A stretch of DNA of 64,000 bases from Pseudomonas sp. MYb118 (GTDB taxonomy: Bacteria; Pseudomonadota; Gammaproteobacteria; Pseudomonadales; Pseudomonadaceae), in assembly GCF_040947875.1 (NCBI RefSeq), contig NZ_JBFRXN010000001.1, positions 496,001 to 560,000 on the forward strand. The letters run 5' to 3'. Shown here one piece after another: positions 10,216 through 17,788 of the stretch. How positions within the stretch are numbered: position 1 is the first letter of the stretch; each line of letters starts with the position of its first letter. The position numbers and the translations under genes were made by a program. Below the pieces are notes generated by a model. The model saw nothing but the letters and a program-made list of their open reading frames with translations, was not told the DNA's origin and did not search any database.

Positions 10216-10552
10216 CGACGAGCTACCCGTCATCCCAGGCAAACGCTACTTCACCATTGGTGAAGTCAGCGAGCTGTGCGCCGTAAAACCGCACGTGCTG
10301 CGCTATTGGGAGCAGGAGTTTCCTCAACTCAACCCCGTCAAACGACGCGGAAACCGCCGATATTATCAGCGCCAGGACGTGCTGATGATCCGGCAGATCC
10401 GCGCGCTTCTTTACGATCAGGGCTTCACCATCGGCGGCGCACGCCTGCGCCTGTCCGGCGACGAAGCCAAAGATGACACCACCCAGTACAAACAGATGAT
10501 CCGGCAGATGATTGCCGAGTTGGAAGACGTGCTGGTGGTCCTCAAGAAATAA
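10196..10552 (+). CDS. MerR-family transcriptional regulator
   Basis: A 118-residue cytoplasmic regulator. The N-terminal winged helix-turn-helix is clear ([20 protein letters not shown], then [13 protein letters not shown]), followed by a coiled-coil dimerisation helix ([21 protein letters not shown]). There is no C-terminal effector domain with metal-binding cysteines, so an inducer cannot be named. The ATG at 10196 is preferred to an upstream TTG because it gives [11 protein letters not shown], the usual start in pseudomonads. It overlaps ihfA and ends the operon before tRNA-Pro. Confidence 0.9.
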   Translation: MLEPSHNDELPVIPGKRYFTIGEVSELCAVKPHVLRYWEQEFPQLNPVKRRGNRRYYQRQDVLMIRQIRALLYDQGFTIGGARLRLSGDEAKDDTTQYKQMIRQMIAELEDVLVVLKK

Positions 10553-10640
10553 AAAATTGGTTTGAATACTTCCATTTTTCAAACGCTTGCGATACATTCT
10601 TGAGCGTTCTTCGAGGTGAAGAACAAGTTTCACGCCTAGT

Positions 10641-10717
10641 CGGGGCGTAGCGCAGTCCGGTAGCGCACTAGCATGGGGTGCTAGGGGTCGAGTGTTCGAA
10701 TCACTCCGTCCCGACCA
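10641..10717 (+). tRNA. tRNA-Pro (anticodon GGG)
   Basis: A 77-base cloverleaf with encoded CCA. The acceptor arms CGGGGCG/CGTCCCG pair with one wobble. The anticodon stem CTAGC/GCTAG closes the loop ATGGGGT, giving anticodon GGG. The T arm carries GTTCGAATC. This locus, next to the ihfA-merR genes, is a well-used integration site in pseudomonads, and here an integrase gene lies 90 bases downstream. Confidence 0.96.
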
Positions 10718-10743
10718 TTATTCCTGAGTTAAATCAGACAGTT

Positions 10744-10770
10744 AAGCCGATCAGTTAGATCGGCTTTTTT
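10744..10770 (+). terminator. Terminator downstream of tRNA-Pro
   Basis: The stem AGCCGATC/GATCGGCT (10745-10752 with 10758-10765), loop AGTTA and a following T run form a typical intrinsic terminator for the tRNA transcript. Confidence 0.85.
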
Positions 10771-10806
10771 GTGCCTGCGGAAAACCCGCGCAAAACTGGC
10801 GCAAAA

Positions 10807-11921
10807 CTATCCGGTGATTTCGCTGATATTCAGGTCCGGAATTGCCTCGGACCAGACGATTTCTGCGTGGTCTCGCTGGTAGTTTTTCGTCATGCTCTCG
10901 CTGGCGTGGCCGGCGATCTTCTGCCCATCCTTTCCGGCTTTCTGGTACAGGTGCAGCGACAGCGCTCGCACTTCGTGGAAGCCCGGCATTTCCTCTTCCT
11001 TCCATCCTTTGTAACAACCCGCCGCCTCCCGCGCCTCTTTGAAGGCACGAGTCAAATATCGCTCTTCGACCTGTGTCCAGTGATCCTTCGTCTGCGCCTG
11101 CTTCTGCTTCTTGCGATCAGGCCGGCGGTGGACCAGGTACGGGGAAACGATGTCATTCCGGCACCGGCTGATCACAGCCTGGAGCTCATCGGTCACTTTG
11201 AACCTGATCCAGGCAGCGTCCGTGGCCTTGGCCGTCTTCTGCTGCACCACATACAGAAACCCTTCCCGAACCCCGTCGAAACGCATGTTGAGGATGTCGG
11301 TGCGGCGCTGCGCGGTGATCAGTGCCAGGTCGATTGCGTTCTGCAGCCAGGCTGGCGCCTTCTCGCGGATGGACTTCAGGCCCTCGACGGTGTGTCGCTT
11401 GCGCTGTTTCTTCTCGATCCGGTTGATGGTGCTGGCTGCCGGGTTGTCCGGGCAGAGGCCTTTGGCTGCCGCGTGGTTGAAGATGTCGATCAGCAGGGCC
11501 CGGCAATGGTTGGCGGTGCGCGGGGTGAGCGCGTCCAGCATTTCCGCAATCATGCGGTTGGTGATCTGGTCCACGGCCTGGCCTTCGAACTGCTTTCGAA
11601 AGCGCGGGAAGTGGACGGCGTAGAGGCCAAGGATGCCCTTGGCAAGCTCCCGCGGCGGGAGGACATCCATTCGTACGTGTCGAGGAAAGCCGCAAAAGAC
11701 TCTGTCGCGTTGCCCAGCACGGCGCTGATCAGGTCGGCCCCGCGCATGAACTCCAGGTTCAACTGCTTCGCCGCGTCGATGGCCTTGATGCGGTCGGTGC
11801 CGAACGGAAACCACTTACCGTCGGTGGGCCGCCGGTAGCGATAGCTCGAACGCCACGAATCGAAGTACAGGTTCTGCGGGAGATTCTTGTTCGCCTTGTT
11901 GCGCGGCCGTGGGACCATCAT
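10807..11921 (-). pseudogene. Tyrosine-type site-specific integrase, frameshifted
   Basis: The N-terminal part reads from ATG 11921 (MMVPRPRNKANKNLPQNLYF, arm-binding and core-binding region) and the C-terminal part continues in another frame to 10807. The C-terminal catalytic domain has ITAQRRTDILNMRFDG (first Arg), the FHEVRAL box (HxxR with H replaced by the FHEVR form), GHAS and the nucleophile in TKNYQRDH. One base is missing between the codons at 11662-11667 and 11670-11672. With one base restored the frames join into about 371 residues, the usual length. AAAGGAG precedes the start, which overlaps the excisionase stop by four bases. Confidence 0.85.
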
Positions 11922-12130
11922 GCAGCTCCTTTCAACACCATTGCCACCAGGTCGTTGCCTTCCGACTTGCTGAACGCCGTCCAGTCAACGTACCAGAGTT
12001 TCCCGATCTGCTCGCCCGGCACCTGGCCGTTGCGGATGTGGTTGCGGATCGCCTGGGGGCACTGCGGCGTGCCGTTCTCGCCCCAGCGTCGGCGCTGGAA
12101 CTCACTGATCTTGATCAGCTCTTTTTTCAT
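11918..12130 (-). CDS. Excisionase-like DNA-binding protein
   Basis: A 70-residue protein (MKKELIKISEFQRRRWGENG...). The segment PQAIRNHIRNGQVPGEQIGKLWYVD has the short winged-helix arrangement of phage excisionases and MerR-like directionality factors. The ATG at 12130 is preferred to one at 12142 because GGAG stands six bases upstream. It overlaps the integrase start by four bases (ATGA), giving the classic xis-int pair. It should bind arm sites and promote excision, but with a broken integrase it is probably idle. Confidence 0.7.
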   Translation of the reverse strand: MKKELIKISEFQRRRWGENGTPQCPQAIRNHIRNGQVPGEQIGKLWYVDWTAFSKSEGNDLVAMVLKGAA

Positions 12131-12166
12131 GTGATGCTCCATGCTGCGCGTGGCGGCAGAAGGTGA

Positions 12167-12451
12167 TTACTGGGTGGCTTTGGCGATGGCTTCTGCCAGC
12201 CTTACCTGGGTGCCGTTCCCGTTGCCTGCCGGCTTGATACGGTTGATCACCGCCAACGCCTCAATGGCCGCAGCAAGTAGTTCAGGCGCCGCGGAAATCA
12301 GCCGCGCATCGGCGTGGCTCTGGCAGGCGAAGTAGCCGTCGACGTTTTGGAGGAACAGGTTTTCCTCGCCGTGCCTACCGTTGAAGGTTACGCAATCCTT
12401 CATCCGGCGATGGACACCCCAAGGGCCAGGAGTAACTGGTTTTTCGGGCAT
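12167..12451 (-). CDS. Phage-type hypothetical protein
   Basis: A 94-residue protein starting at ATG 12451 after GAGGA (MPEKPVTPGPWGVHRR). It contains the DARLISAAPELLAAAIEAL helix, a motif seen in many small early-region proteins of tailed phages of proteobacteria. The role is unknown. The longer upstream open frame is rejected because it would overlap the plus-strand membrane gene and lacks a ribosome binding site. Confidence 0.6.
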   Translation of the reverse strand: MPEKPVTPGPWGVHRRMKDCVTFNGRHGEENLFLQNVDGYFACQSHADARLISAAPELLAAAIEALAVINRIKPAGNGNGTQVRLAEAIAKATQ

Positions 12452-12573
12452 GATGATTCCTCGCCCGCCGTACACCGGTAGGCTCTTGTGTGGGGTAGGG
12501 GATAGCAGTGTTGGTTCTATTTCGCTCCGAGCTTTGCTAGGCTTGATTACTTTTAAAAAGGAGGGTTTACCAG

Positions 12574-13080
12574 ATGGAAATCGGTGATCTAAAAAAGTTA
12601 AATGTCTCATTATCAGCGAATTTAGCGATTTTCTTTTTTTCGTTTGTCGCTCCCGGATTTTTGATTTTTTATAAATATGAGCCTGAGAAATTTTTATCTA
12701 TCGACGTTTCTAAGTTGATCATTTTGGCGGTAGCTATCTCGTCTCCAACATTTATTTTTCCTATGGTTTTCACAGCCTTGTTTGCCACTCTGATTGCGAG
12801 GGATATGCCAGATAAACGCTATTTATGGGGAACGCCGACGGACTGGTATCTAAAGCATGGGGCTGGAAATGCATTAAATATGTATACGATTATCGCTGTG
12901 ATCTGGATTTTTGATTTGGGTGGTTCTTGGGTCTTCTGGCTTATGTTGTTCACCGTATTTCTGAATCTGTTAGTTGAAGCTATTTCCTTAAAGATTTTTC
13001 TAAAGACCCCGTCTGATAAACATTCTATTTGGTTTGAGCACTTAGCCGCAGATAGTTGTGCGGAGAGGAAAACAGACTAA
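12574..13080 (+). CDS. Cargo membrane protein, unknown function
   Basis: A 168-residue inner-membrane protein with about four hydrophobic segments (near residues 14-33, 46-74, 101-117 and 120-143) and a short polar C-terminus. A good AAGGAGG site lies 11 bases before the ATG. The gene is markedly AT-rich with many TTT, AAA and ATT codons, unlike its phage and chromosomal neighbours, and is transcribed against them. That is the pattern of a moron/cargo gene with its own promoter. No family is recognised; superinfection exclusion or defence is only a hypothesis. Confidence 0.7.
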   Translation: MEIGDLKKLNVSLSANLAIFFFSFVAPGFLIFYKYEPEKFLSIDVSKLIILAVAISSPTFIFPMVFTALFATLIARDMPDKRYLWGTPTDWYLKHGAGNALNMYTIIAVIWIFDLGGSWVFWLMLFTVFLNLLVEAISLKIFLKTPSDKHSIWFEHLAADSCAERKTD

Positions 13081-13270
13081 TTTATCTCATTTTTCCCGCA
13101 CGACAAGCATCTATCGACGGCTCTTTAATTTTTGAATGATCGCTTTTTGGCGCACTCGTCCTTGCCGCTGTAGCGGCTGACTTTGAAAGGGGAGGGAGTT
13201 AGTAGTAGTGTTCCTAAATCTTATGCGTCGTGGTTTTGACCCATGAACGATTCGAGCATGTGGAGACCAA

Positions 13271-13711
13271 ATGGAAGACTTGTCAGATGAAGCTCTTTAC
13301 AGGGCGATAGGAGAGGCTGTAGTCAGCTCCCAGTTATTTGAAAGGTTTTTTGTCGTAACGGTCAGATTCGCAGTGATGCAGGCGAACGTTACCAATTTCA
13401 CCGACATCAAAACGGTAGAAGCCGCGAAGGCTTTCAAGCAGCCCACCATGGCCCTCCTAAAACAGATTTCTGGATCGGTCGAAATAGAGAGTGTTGAAGA
13501 CCGTGTGACTCAACTTGTTGAAGACCGGCACCGGGTAGTCCATAGGTTGGTTGATGAGTTTCCGTGGCCGGGCCCCGCATCAGATGAGCACCGGTTTGAG
13601 CTATTGCGCTTGTGTGAGACGGTGAAGTTGGAAAGTCTCGCTATCTCTGGGGCGCTACGCCCAGTCATAGAAGGCTGGGTAAAACGCTTCCCTGAGATTG
13701 ATTTTGCGTAG
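13271..13711 (+). CDS. Cargo protein with HEPN-like motif
   Basis: A 146-residue, largely alpha-helical soluble protein (MEDLSDEALYRAIGEAVVSS...). The segment VEDRHRVVHRLVDEF contains R-x4-H, matching the RNase motif of HEPN domains, within a helical context. The position in the C-terminal half fits small HEPN proteins. The base composition is intermediate. Its 3' end overlaps the convergent DUF4406-like gene by 47 bases. If HEPN, it could be an RNA-targeting toxin or phage-defence effector; no antitoxin partner gene (MNT/nucleotidyltransferase) is adjacent, so the call remains tentative. Confidence 0.55.
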   Translation: MEDLSDEALYRAIGEAVVSSQLFERFFVVTVRFAVMQANVTNFTDIKTVEAAKAFKQPTMALLKQISGSVEIESVEDRVTQLVEDRHRVVHRLVDEFPWPGPASDEHRFELLRLCETVKLESLAISGALRPVIEGWVKRFPEIDFA

Positions 13712-14006
13712 CACTCCCCAGTTTCAGCTCCGTCGATACCAGATCATGGGCATTCACTACCGGCATGCCGAGCTCACGGGCGATATGAACTTCGAGCCGG
13801 GCGCCTTTGGAGTTTTCCCAGCCGGGCAGCACCGCGACCTGGCCGCACAGGCCCAGGCGGGTGAGGTCGTAGGCCACGTAGTCGGCCCACTCGGCGCTGG
13901 CGACCACGCCATGCTCTGCGGGGTTCTCGATCAGGTAGCCCCGGGCGCGCAGGTCGGCGGCCATCTTGTTGAAGGCGGGGAAGTTGAAATCCTCGAAGCC
14001 GGTCAT
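13665..14006 (-). CDS. DUF4406-like phage protein, start in doubt
   Basis: The recognisable core MTGFEDFNFPAFNKMAADLRARGY and WADYVAYDLTRLGLC..VAVLPGWENSKGARLE matches phage DUF4406 proteins, which have a nucleoside-deoxyribosyltransferase-like fold. Family members normally begin a few residues earlier with MRxYLAGPMTG. The codons for RLYLAGP are present at 14007-14027 in frame, but no ATG, GTG or TTG precedes them before a stop near 14093. Translation may therefore begin at ATG 14006, coupled through the ATGA overlap with the upstream gene, or the native start has been lost. Confidence 0.6.
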   Translation of the reverse strand: MTGFEDFNFPAFNKMAADLRARGYLIENPAEHGVVASAEWADYVAYDLTRLGLCGQVAVLPGWENSKGARLEVHIARELGMPVVNAHDLVSTELKLGSATQNQSQGSVLPSLL

Positions 14007-14215
14007 GGGGCCGGCGAGGTACAGGCGGTGGGCGCGGCGGCGTGGAGGGTCACGCCCGGGACAACCACGGCCTTGATCCGGTCTACCGCGCGGTCAATCG
14101 GGCCTTGGATGAACGGCGGTGGCGGCTCGTGCGCGGGAGAAACCAGCTGCGTCACGGTGGCGATCATCCCAATCAGCGATTCGGTGACGATGGTGCGGAT
14201 GTTTTCTGTGGGCAT
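14003..14215 (-). CDS. Small phage-type hypothetical protein
   Basis: A 70-residue protein starting at ATG 14215 (MPTENIRTIVTESLIGMIATV). The C-terminal part VDRIKAVVVPGVTLHAAAP overlaps, in another frame, the degraded beginning of the DUF4406-like gene, and its TGA overlaps that gene's ATG. An upstream ATG at 14236 has no ribosome binding site. Function unknown; it belongs to the minus-strand phage early cluster. Confidence 0.5.
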   Translation of the reverse strand: MPTENIRTIVTESLIGMIATVTQLVSPAHEPPPPFIQGPIDRAVDRIKAVVVPGVTLHAAAPTACTSPAP

Positions 14216-14276
14216 GGGGATACCTAAAGGCTTCATCGCGGTAGACTCAGAAGCAACTCTAAAGAAAAGGTGTTTT

Positions 14277-14981
14277 ATGGGAAGGGTGCTTGCAATAACA
14301 GGGATTTTGTTGACTGTCCTTTATGCATTTTTTGCTTGGTGGCTAGTTGGTGATCGGATTCAAACTCTTCGGTGCATGGAGCTTAATGCAGTTGGCGATT
14401 TTCTGGCTGGCGCCTTTGGTCCGGTAGCTATTCTCTGGCTAGTGTTGGGATTCTTTCAGCAGGGAATAGAGCTTCGCCAGGGAACGGCTGCGCTGTTGCT
14501 TCAGGCAGGGGAGTTGCGTTCTTCAGTTGATCAGCAGAAGGAGTCTCTCGGGGTTTCAAGAGAGCAGTTCGCCTTGCAAAAAGCGAATACCGATTTAGAG
14601 CATGAAAGATTGGCCTCCTCACTAGAGCCTAAGTTTTCTTTGTCTGGCAGGTATACAGGGCAGGGCAATCAAGGGATCGATTTCGATATTGTTATAGCTA
14701 ATGGCGGGCACACGATTACCTGTGTTGAGGTTGCGTTTAATGGATCCGTGCTGCACAAGATCGACGTGCTTGCAACTCTTAATAAGACTGTTGTCAGAGT
14801 GAATTTCAGTGACTATAACGTTATCTCTTCCGCGACAATCGTCATTCGATACCTAAATGGTTTGGAGCAATTTAAGATGAGGAGGTTTGTGGTTGCCTTC
14901 GATCTCATTAATACCCGTGGTTCGTGGGATGTTTCAGTAACTCCCAAGAATGGCTACCCAGTTAATACTGTGCACGCGTAG
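14277..14981 (+). CDS. Cargo membrane protein with coiled coil
   Basis: A 234-residue protein starting at ATG 14277, six bases after AAAGAAAAGG. It has two membrane helices (residues about 4-24 and 36-58), separated by a short loop containing TLRCMELNAVGDFLAG. A coiled coil follows (about 60-108, with repeated QQKESL and REQFALQK), then a soluble beta-rich C-terminal domain. Similar FLAGxFGPxAxLWLVLGFFQQG proteins occur widely in proteobacteria without known function. The gene is AT-rich and divergent from the phage genes. It may be a membrane sensor or effector; no function is claimed. Confidence 0.7.
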   Translation: MGRVLAITGILLTVLYAFFAWWLVGDRIQTLRCMELNAVGDFLAGAFGPVAILWLVLGFFQQGIELRQGTAALLLQAGELRSSVDQQKESLGVSREQFALQKANTDLEHERLASSLEPKFSLSGRYTGQGNQGIDFDIVIANGGHTITCVEVAFNGSVLHKIDVLATLNKTVVRVNFSDYNVISSATIVIRYLNGLEQFKMRRFVVAFDLINTRGSWDVSVTPKNGYPVNTVHA

Positions 14982-15008
14982 GTGGAGGCACTGGAATCTC
15001 TAAGCCAG

Positions 15009-15422
15009 TCATGCGGCGAATGACTTTTCAGGCGTCCAATCAGCAAACCCAACCTTGGGCGCTCCGGTCTTGGCGTTCAGGATCGGCTTTTTCTTGGCGT
15101 CGACCATGACGGCCTTTGTCCTGATCTTCAGGTCACGACAGACGATGCTGGCCCTGGCCATCTCCATGAACTGCTGGGCGTACTGGGGGGCGTCGAACAT
15201 CGGCGACAGGCGCACGCACTTTTTGCCGGCCATGATCTTGGCAATCTGCACCTCAACCTCAACCTCAACCTCAACCTCAACCTCAACCTCAACCTCCGCC
15301 TCCCACTGTGAAACGGTCAGGTCGACGCGCTTACCGTTTTCATTTTTGAAAGTCGGTGTGTGTTCTTTGGCCTCTTCGCGGGCCCAGTTCTCGCTCATTC
15401 CAAACACTGCAAAAGTGGTCAT
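15009..15422 (-). CDS. Phage-type protein with (Glu-Val)n repeat
   Basis: A 137-residue protein (MTTFAVFGMSENWAREEAKEHTP...). The middle contains an alternating Glu-Val tract encoded by tandem AACCTC hexamers on the plus strand (positions about 15250-15297). The flanking domains look phage-like (VSQWEAEV before; IAKIMAGKKCVRLSPMFDAPQYAQQFMEMAR after). Because the repeat unit is two codons, copy-number slippage lengthens or shortens the protein without changing the frame. Function unknown. Confidence 0.62.
   Translation of the reverse strand: MTTFAVFGMSENWAREEAKEHTPTFKNENGKRVDLTVSQWEAEVEVEVEVEVEVEVEVQIAKIMAGKKCVRLSPMFDAPQYAQQFMEMARASIVCRDLKIRTKAVMVDAKKKPILNAKTGAPKVGFADWTPEKSFAA
15250..15297. 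repeat. Tandem hexanucleotide repeat (CCTCAA)
   Basis: About eight near-perfect copies of CCTCAA lie inside the minus-strand phage gene, ending in a diverged CCTCCG. They encode alternating Glu and Val. The perfection of the copies points to recent slippage expansion. Confidence 0.9.
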
Positions 15423-15426
15423 GGCT

Positions 15427-15736
15427 CTACTCCAGGCAGTCGAGGGCTTTTTGAAGGAGCTTGCTTACCGACAGCTCTTCATCTTCGTCATGATTCATCG
15501 CGCGCTTGATGTAGCCGCAGGCTTCTTCAGCCCCATCGCAGAAGGTTCAACTCGTCCTCGCTGTCGTCTGCCTGGCTTTCAAGCAGGCGGATGTCTTCGC
15601 GAAGGCCTTCAAGGCCGGCATTCGGGTCGATGTCGCCCGAGGCTATTCGGCGGGCCAGCTCGGCGGCGGCGCCCGGCTCAAGAGTTGCGTAGTGGAAAAG
15701 CTCGTCTTCCTTCAAAGCATTCGCTGGGATGCTCAT
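15427..15736 (-). pseudogene. Phage-type hypothetical gene, frameshifted
   Basis: The frame from ATG 15736 (MSIPANALKEDELFHYATLEPG) stops at 15527 after LNLLRWG. Coding-like sequence continues in another frame to TAG at 15427 (EEACGYIKRAM, then an acidic stretch, then SKLLQKALDCLE). Removing one G from the G4 run of the minus strand (plus strand CCCC near 15531-15535) joins them into a 102-residue protein whose stop lies just before the next gene's ATG. This is either a real homopolymer insertion or a sequencing error. Confidence 0.62.
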
Positions 15737-15834
15737 GGCTTGCTCCTGAGTGCGCGCCTGCCTCGCCGGCTGGCGTGATTCGTTGAAGTGGGGTATTTGT
15801 GTTCTGCCCGGCATGGAGCCGGAAGGAGCAGTTG

Positions 15835-16572
15835 GTGAGCGATGAAGTTGATGTGCGGACGCTTTTGCCCAAGCGGTCGAAAAAGAAGCTTTCAGGAGTC
15901 GAAGAACAAAAGGCTGCTGAGAACGCAGTGACGGCTGCTGTGGGCGATTTAGCTGCTTGGAAGGCTATTTACAAACTTTGTATTGAGTTAAGAAATTTTG
16001 AAATTTCTCAGCTTGTACAGAGAAACAATTTCTTTATGGTTTTTCAGGGGGTATTACTTGCGGGGATTTGCCAGTCAGCAGGGCAAATTCCGATTGTGAG
16101 TTTCATGATTTGCCTGGCAGGACTCGGCATTTCATTACTGCAAGCCTGCATGGCTGCTGGTGCAAAGTATTGGCAAGTGCACTGGGAGATCAATACACAG
16201 CGTTCAGAACAAGCAATGACCAAGATCACTCAATACCACAGGATTTTACGATGGCAGCTAAATAGGCGTAGCGTGAGACTCGATAAAGAACTCGAAGCTA
16301 AGCTCGAGAACCGAGCATTATTGGTTCATTTGTTCGAAGAAGATTCAAATAACGACAGGGTTCGAAAAAGCGTTAAAGAGAGCAGGCCTTATGCGTACTT
16401 TACTAACGAATTTATTATGCGAAAATTTTCTTCAAGTCGAATTCCTATCTATGCTGGTTTTTTTCTAGCAATGATCTGGTTTGTTCTCCTTGTATGCACT
16501 GTTAGGTTTGAAGGTCTAAACACCGGAGTTTTTGATTTTGTGGTTGGATTTCAATCCAGGAAGGCTGCCTGA
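15835..16572 (+). CDS. RipA-like membrane protein (cargo)
   Basis: A 245-residue protein starting at GTG 15835, with AAGGAG six to seven bases upstream. The pattern RNFEISQLVQRNNFFMVFQG, then two membrane helices (about residues 65-85 and 88-110), then AAGAKYWQVHWE resembles membrane proteins annotated as RipA-family octameric proteins; this is recognised by eye and uncertain. A third helix lies near the C-terminus (about 205-226). The gene is AT-rich and opposite in direction to the phage genes, so it is probably cargo with its own promoter. Confidence 0.68.
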   Translation: MSDEVDVRTLLPKRSKKKLSGVEEQKAAENAVTAAVGDLAAWKAIYKLCIELRNFEISQLVQRNNFFMVFQGVLLAGICQSAGQIPIVSFMICLAGLGISLLQACMAAGAKYWQVHWEINTQRSEQAMTKITQYHRILRWQLNRRSVRLDKELEAKLENRALLVHLFEEDSNNDRVRKSVKESRPYAYFTNEFIMRKFSSSRIPIYAGFFLAMIWFVLLVCTVRFEGLNTGVFDFVVGFQSRKAA

Positions 16573-16586
16573 ATTAAATCGACCTA

Positions 16587-16898
16587 CTATCCCGCTTCGA
16601 TTCCAGTCTTTGCGAACCGCTCAAGCTGTCGCGACTGCTTTTCGGTAACTACGAATTCAGGTCGCGACATGGTGGCGAACTTGCCGGACTCATAGGTCGT
16701 GGCTCCGGCCAGATTGATCAGCAGGGTGGAAACCGTCTCCTGCCATTCCTCGAAGCCGTGGCGCTCGCCCAGGACCTGCAACGCATCATCGATCGCTTTC
16801 GAGACAATCAGCGTGCGCTTCTCGGCGCCCATCCGGTCGAGCAGAGCCCTCTCCTTGGCGCGCTTTTCCTTTTGCAATACCGCGTTGCTCTTGGCCAT
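16587..16898 (-). CDS. Phage-type hypothetical protein, possibly regulatory
   Basis: A 103-residue protein from ATG 16898 after GAGG. A highly basic, helical N-terminus (MAKSNAVLQKEKRAKERALL) is followed by IVSKAIDDALQVLGERHGFEEWQETVSTLLINLA, suggestive of a small DNA-binding or repressor-type protein. An upstream extension in the same frame lacks a ribosome binding site. No family is recognised with certainty. Confidence 0.55.
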   Translation of the reverse strand: MAKSNAVLQKEKRAKERALLDRMGAEKRTLIVSKAIDDALQVLGERHGFEEWQETVSTLLINLAGATTYESGKFATMSRPEFVVTEKQSRQLERFAKTGIEAG

Positions 16899-17067
16899 GG
16901 CCAACCTCTTCAATTCCGCTGGCCGGCATACCCAGACGGTGGGTGATTCTAGTAATACCCAGCAAAGGCGGTTGTGATGCCAGTACAAGACCCGCACCTT
17001 TCTGACGCTTACAAAAAAGCCCGCTGATCAGCAGGCTTTTAAGCGGCATCAAGTGCAAGCAGATGAC

Positions 17068-17394
17068 TCATTTCCACCACGAAACCTTCTTGGGATTGAC
17101 CTTCAACCATTCGGTCACCACGGTGGCGTCGTATGTTCTGATCGTTCCGCACTTCTCGCAGCCCTCCATAAAAGCCGCGCGAAACGCTTGCAAAGAAGCA
17201 TGATCCAGTCGATAGATCGTCAGTTCGCAGGCATCGGCTTCACTTTGCTCGAAGTTGGACGTGTGTACGTACCACTCATTATCGGCACCACACGACCCGC
17301 ATACGTTAGTCACGTTCACGCCTTCTACAAAGCGGGTGAAGTCTTCATAAGTGACTTTAAATTGAGAGCTGTCATATTCTGCTGGCCCATCCAC
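17068..17394 (-). CDS. Hypothetical protein with zinc-ribbon-like cysteines
   Basis: A 108-residue protein, probably starting at GTG 17394 about ten bases after GAGGAG. Two CxxC knuckles (VCGSCGADNEW and GCEKCGTIRTY) about 45 residues apart suggest a zinc ribbon. The C-terminus VVTEWLKVNPKKVSWWK is basic and aromatic. It is the last coding frame I can support before the right edge of the island. Function unknown. Confidence 0.5.
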   Translation of the reverse strand: MDGPAEYDSSQFKVTYEDFTRFVEGVNVTNVCGSCGADNEWYVHTSNFEQSEADACELTIYRLDHASLQAFRAAFMEGCEKCGTIRTYDATVVTEWLKVNPKKVSWWK

Positions 17395-17788
17395 TTGGCG
17401 TTTGCTCCTCAGTACATTGTTTGTTTACACGAGTCCGGAAAGCACTTGGCTCCAGGCTAAAGAGACTTGGACTTTGAGTGCGTTCGACACCCGAAGTCCC
17501 GCGCCTGGATAGGGTCATCTGGGGTCGGATTATCCTGTTTTTGTGCTGTCGGAAATCACCTCCAAGTGATTTTCGTCGGCAGCGTGCAGGCGCTGATGAT
17601 GTGCTCTTCCCCGAATACAGCCAGATCCTATCACCAAAGAATTCGTGAATGCTCACGTCGAGACTCGTAGTGGCGTTTTAATAGTGATAAATTTTCGCTT
17701 CGCCCGGCAATGGTCTACCTCAGTCAGTCGGTTCGGCGTATTCGCACTCATCAAACAGACAATGTGCTGCCCTGTGGAAGCCCGCAAT
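17395..17788. other. Gene-poor interval at the right edge of the island
   Basis: No coding frame here has both a start signal and credible composition; a 94-codon minus-strand frame is judged spurious. This is where a right attachment site would be expected. The stretch around 17475-17510 shares GAGTG, TTCGA and GTCCCG in the same order as the tRNA-Pro T arm and acceptor, but the spacing and remaining bases do not match. Confidence 0.4.

Larger units (their letters stand above)
10718..17700. mobile_element. Decayed prophage/integrative island at tRNA-Pro
   Basis: The left edge is the 3' end of tRNA-Pro(GGG), followed by a minus-strand integrase, an excisionase-like gene and several phage early-type genes. 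Interleaved plus-strand genes are visibly AT-richer than the flanks. No structural, packaging or lysis genes are present, so the element is a remnant or satellite. No clear repeat of the tRNA 3' end was found on the right. The nearest resemblance is around 17475-17510 and is too weak to call attR, so the right boundary (about 17.4-17.8 kb) is an estimate. Confidence 0.65.

Noticed and set aside
11655..11680. Programmed frameshift in the integrase
   Set aside because: No slippery heptamer or downstream structure is visible, and related integrases are single-frame.
17473..17511. Possible attR copy of the tRNA-Pro 3' end
   Set aside because: Only short blocks match (GAGTG, TTCGA, GTCCCG) with different spacing; an att core should be a contiguous exact repeat.
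17372..17656. 94-codon minus-strand frame in the right-edge interval
   Set aside because: Ser/Arg-rich sequence with no ribosome binding site, overlapping the better-supported zinc-ribbon gene.
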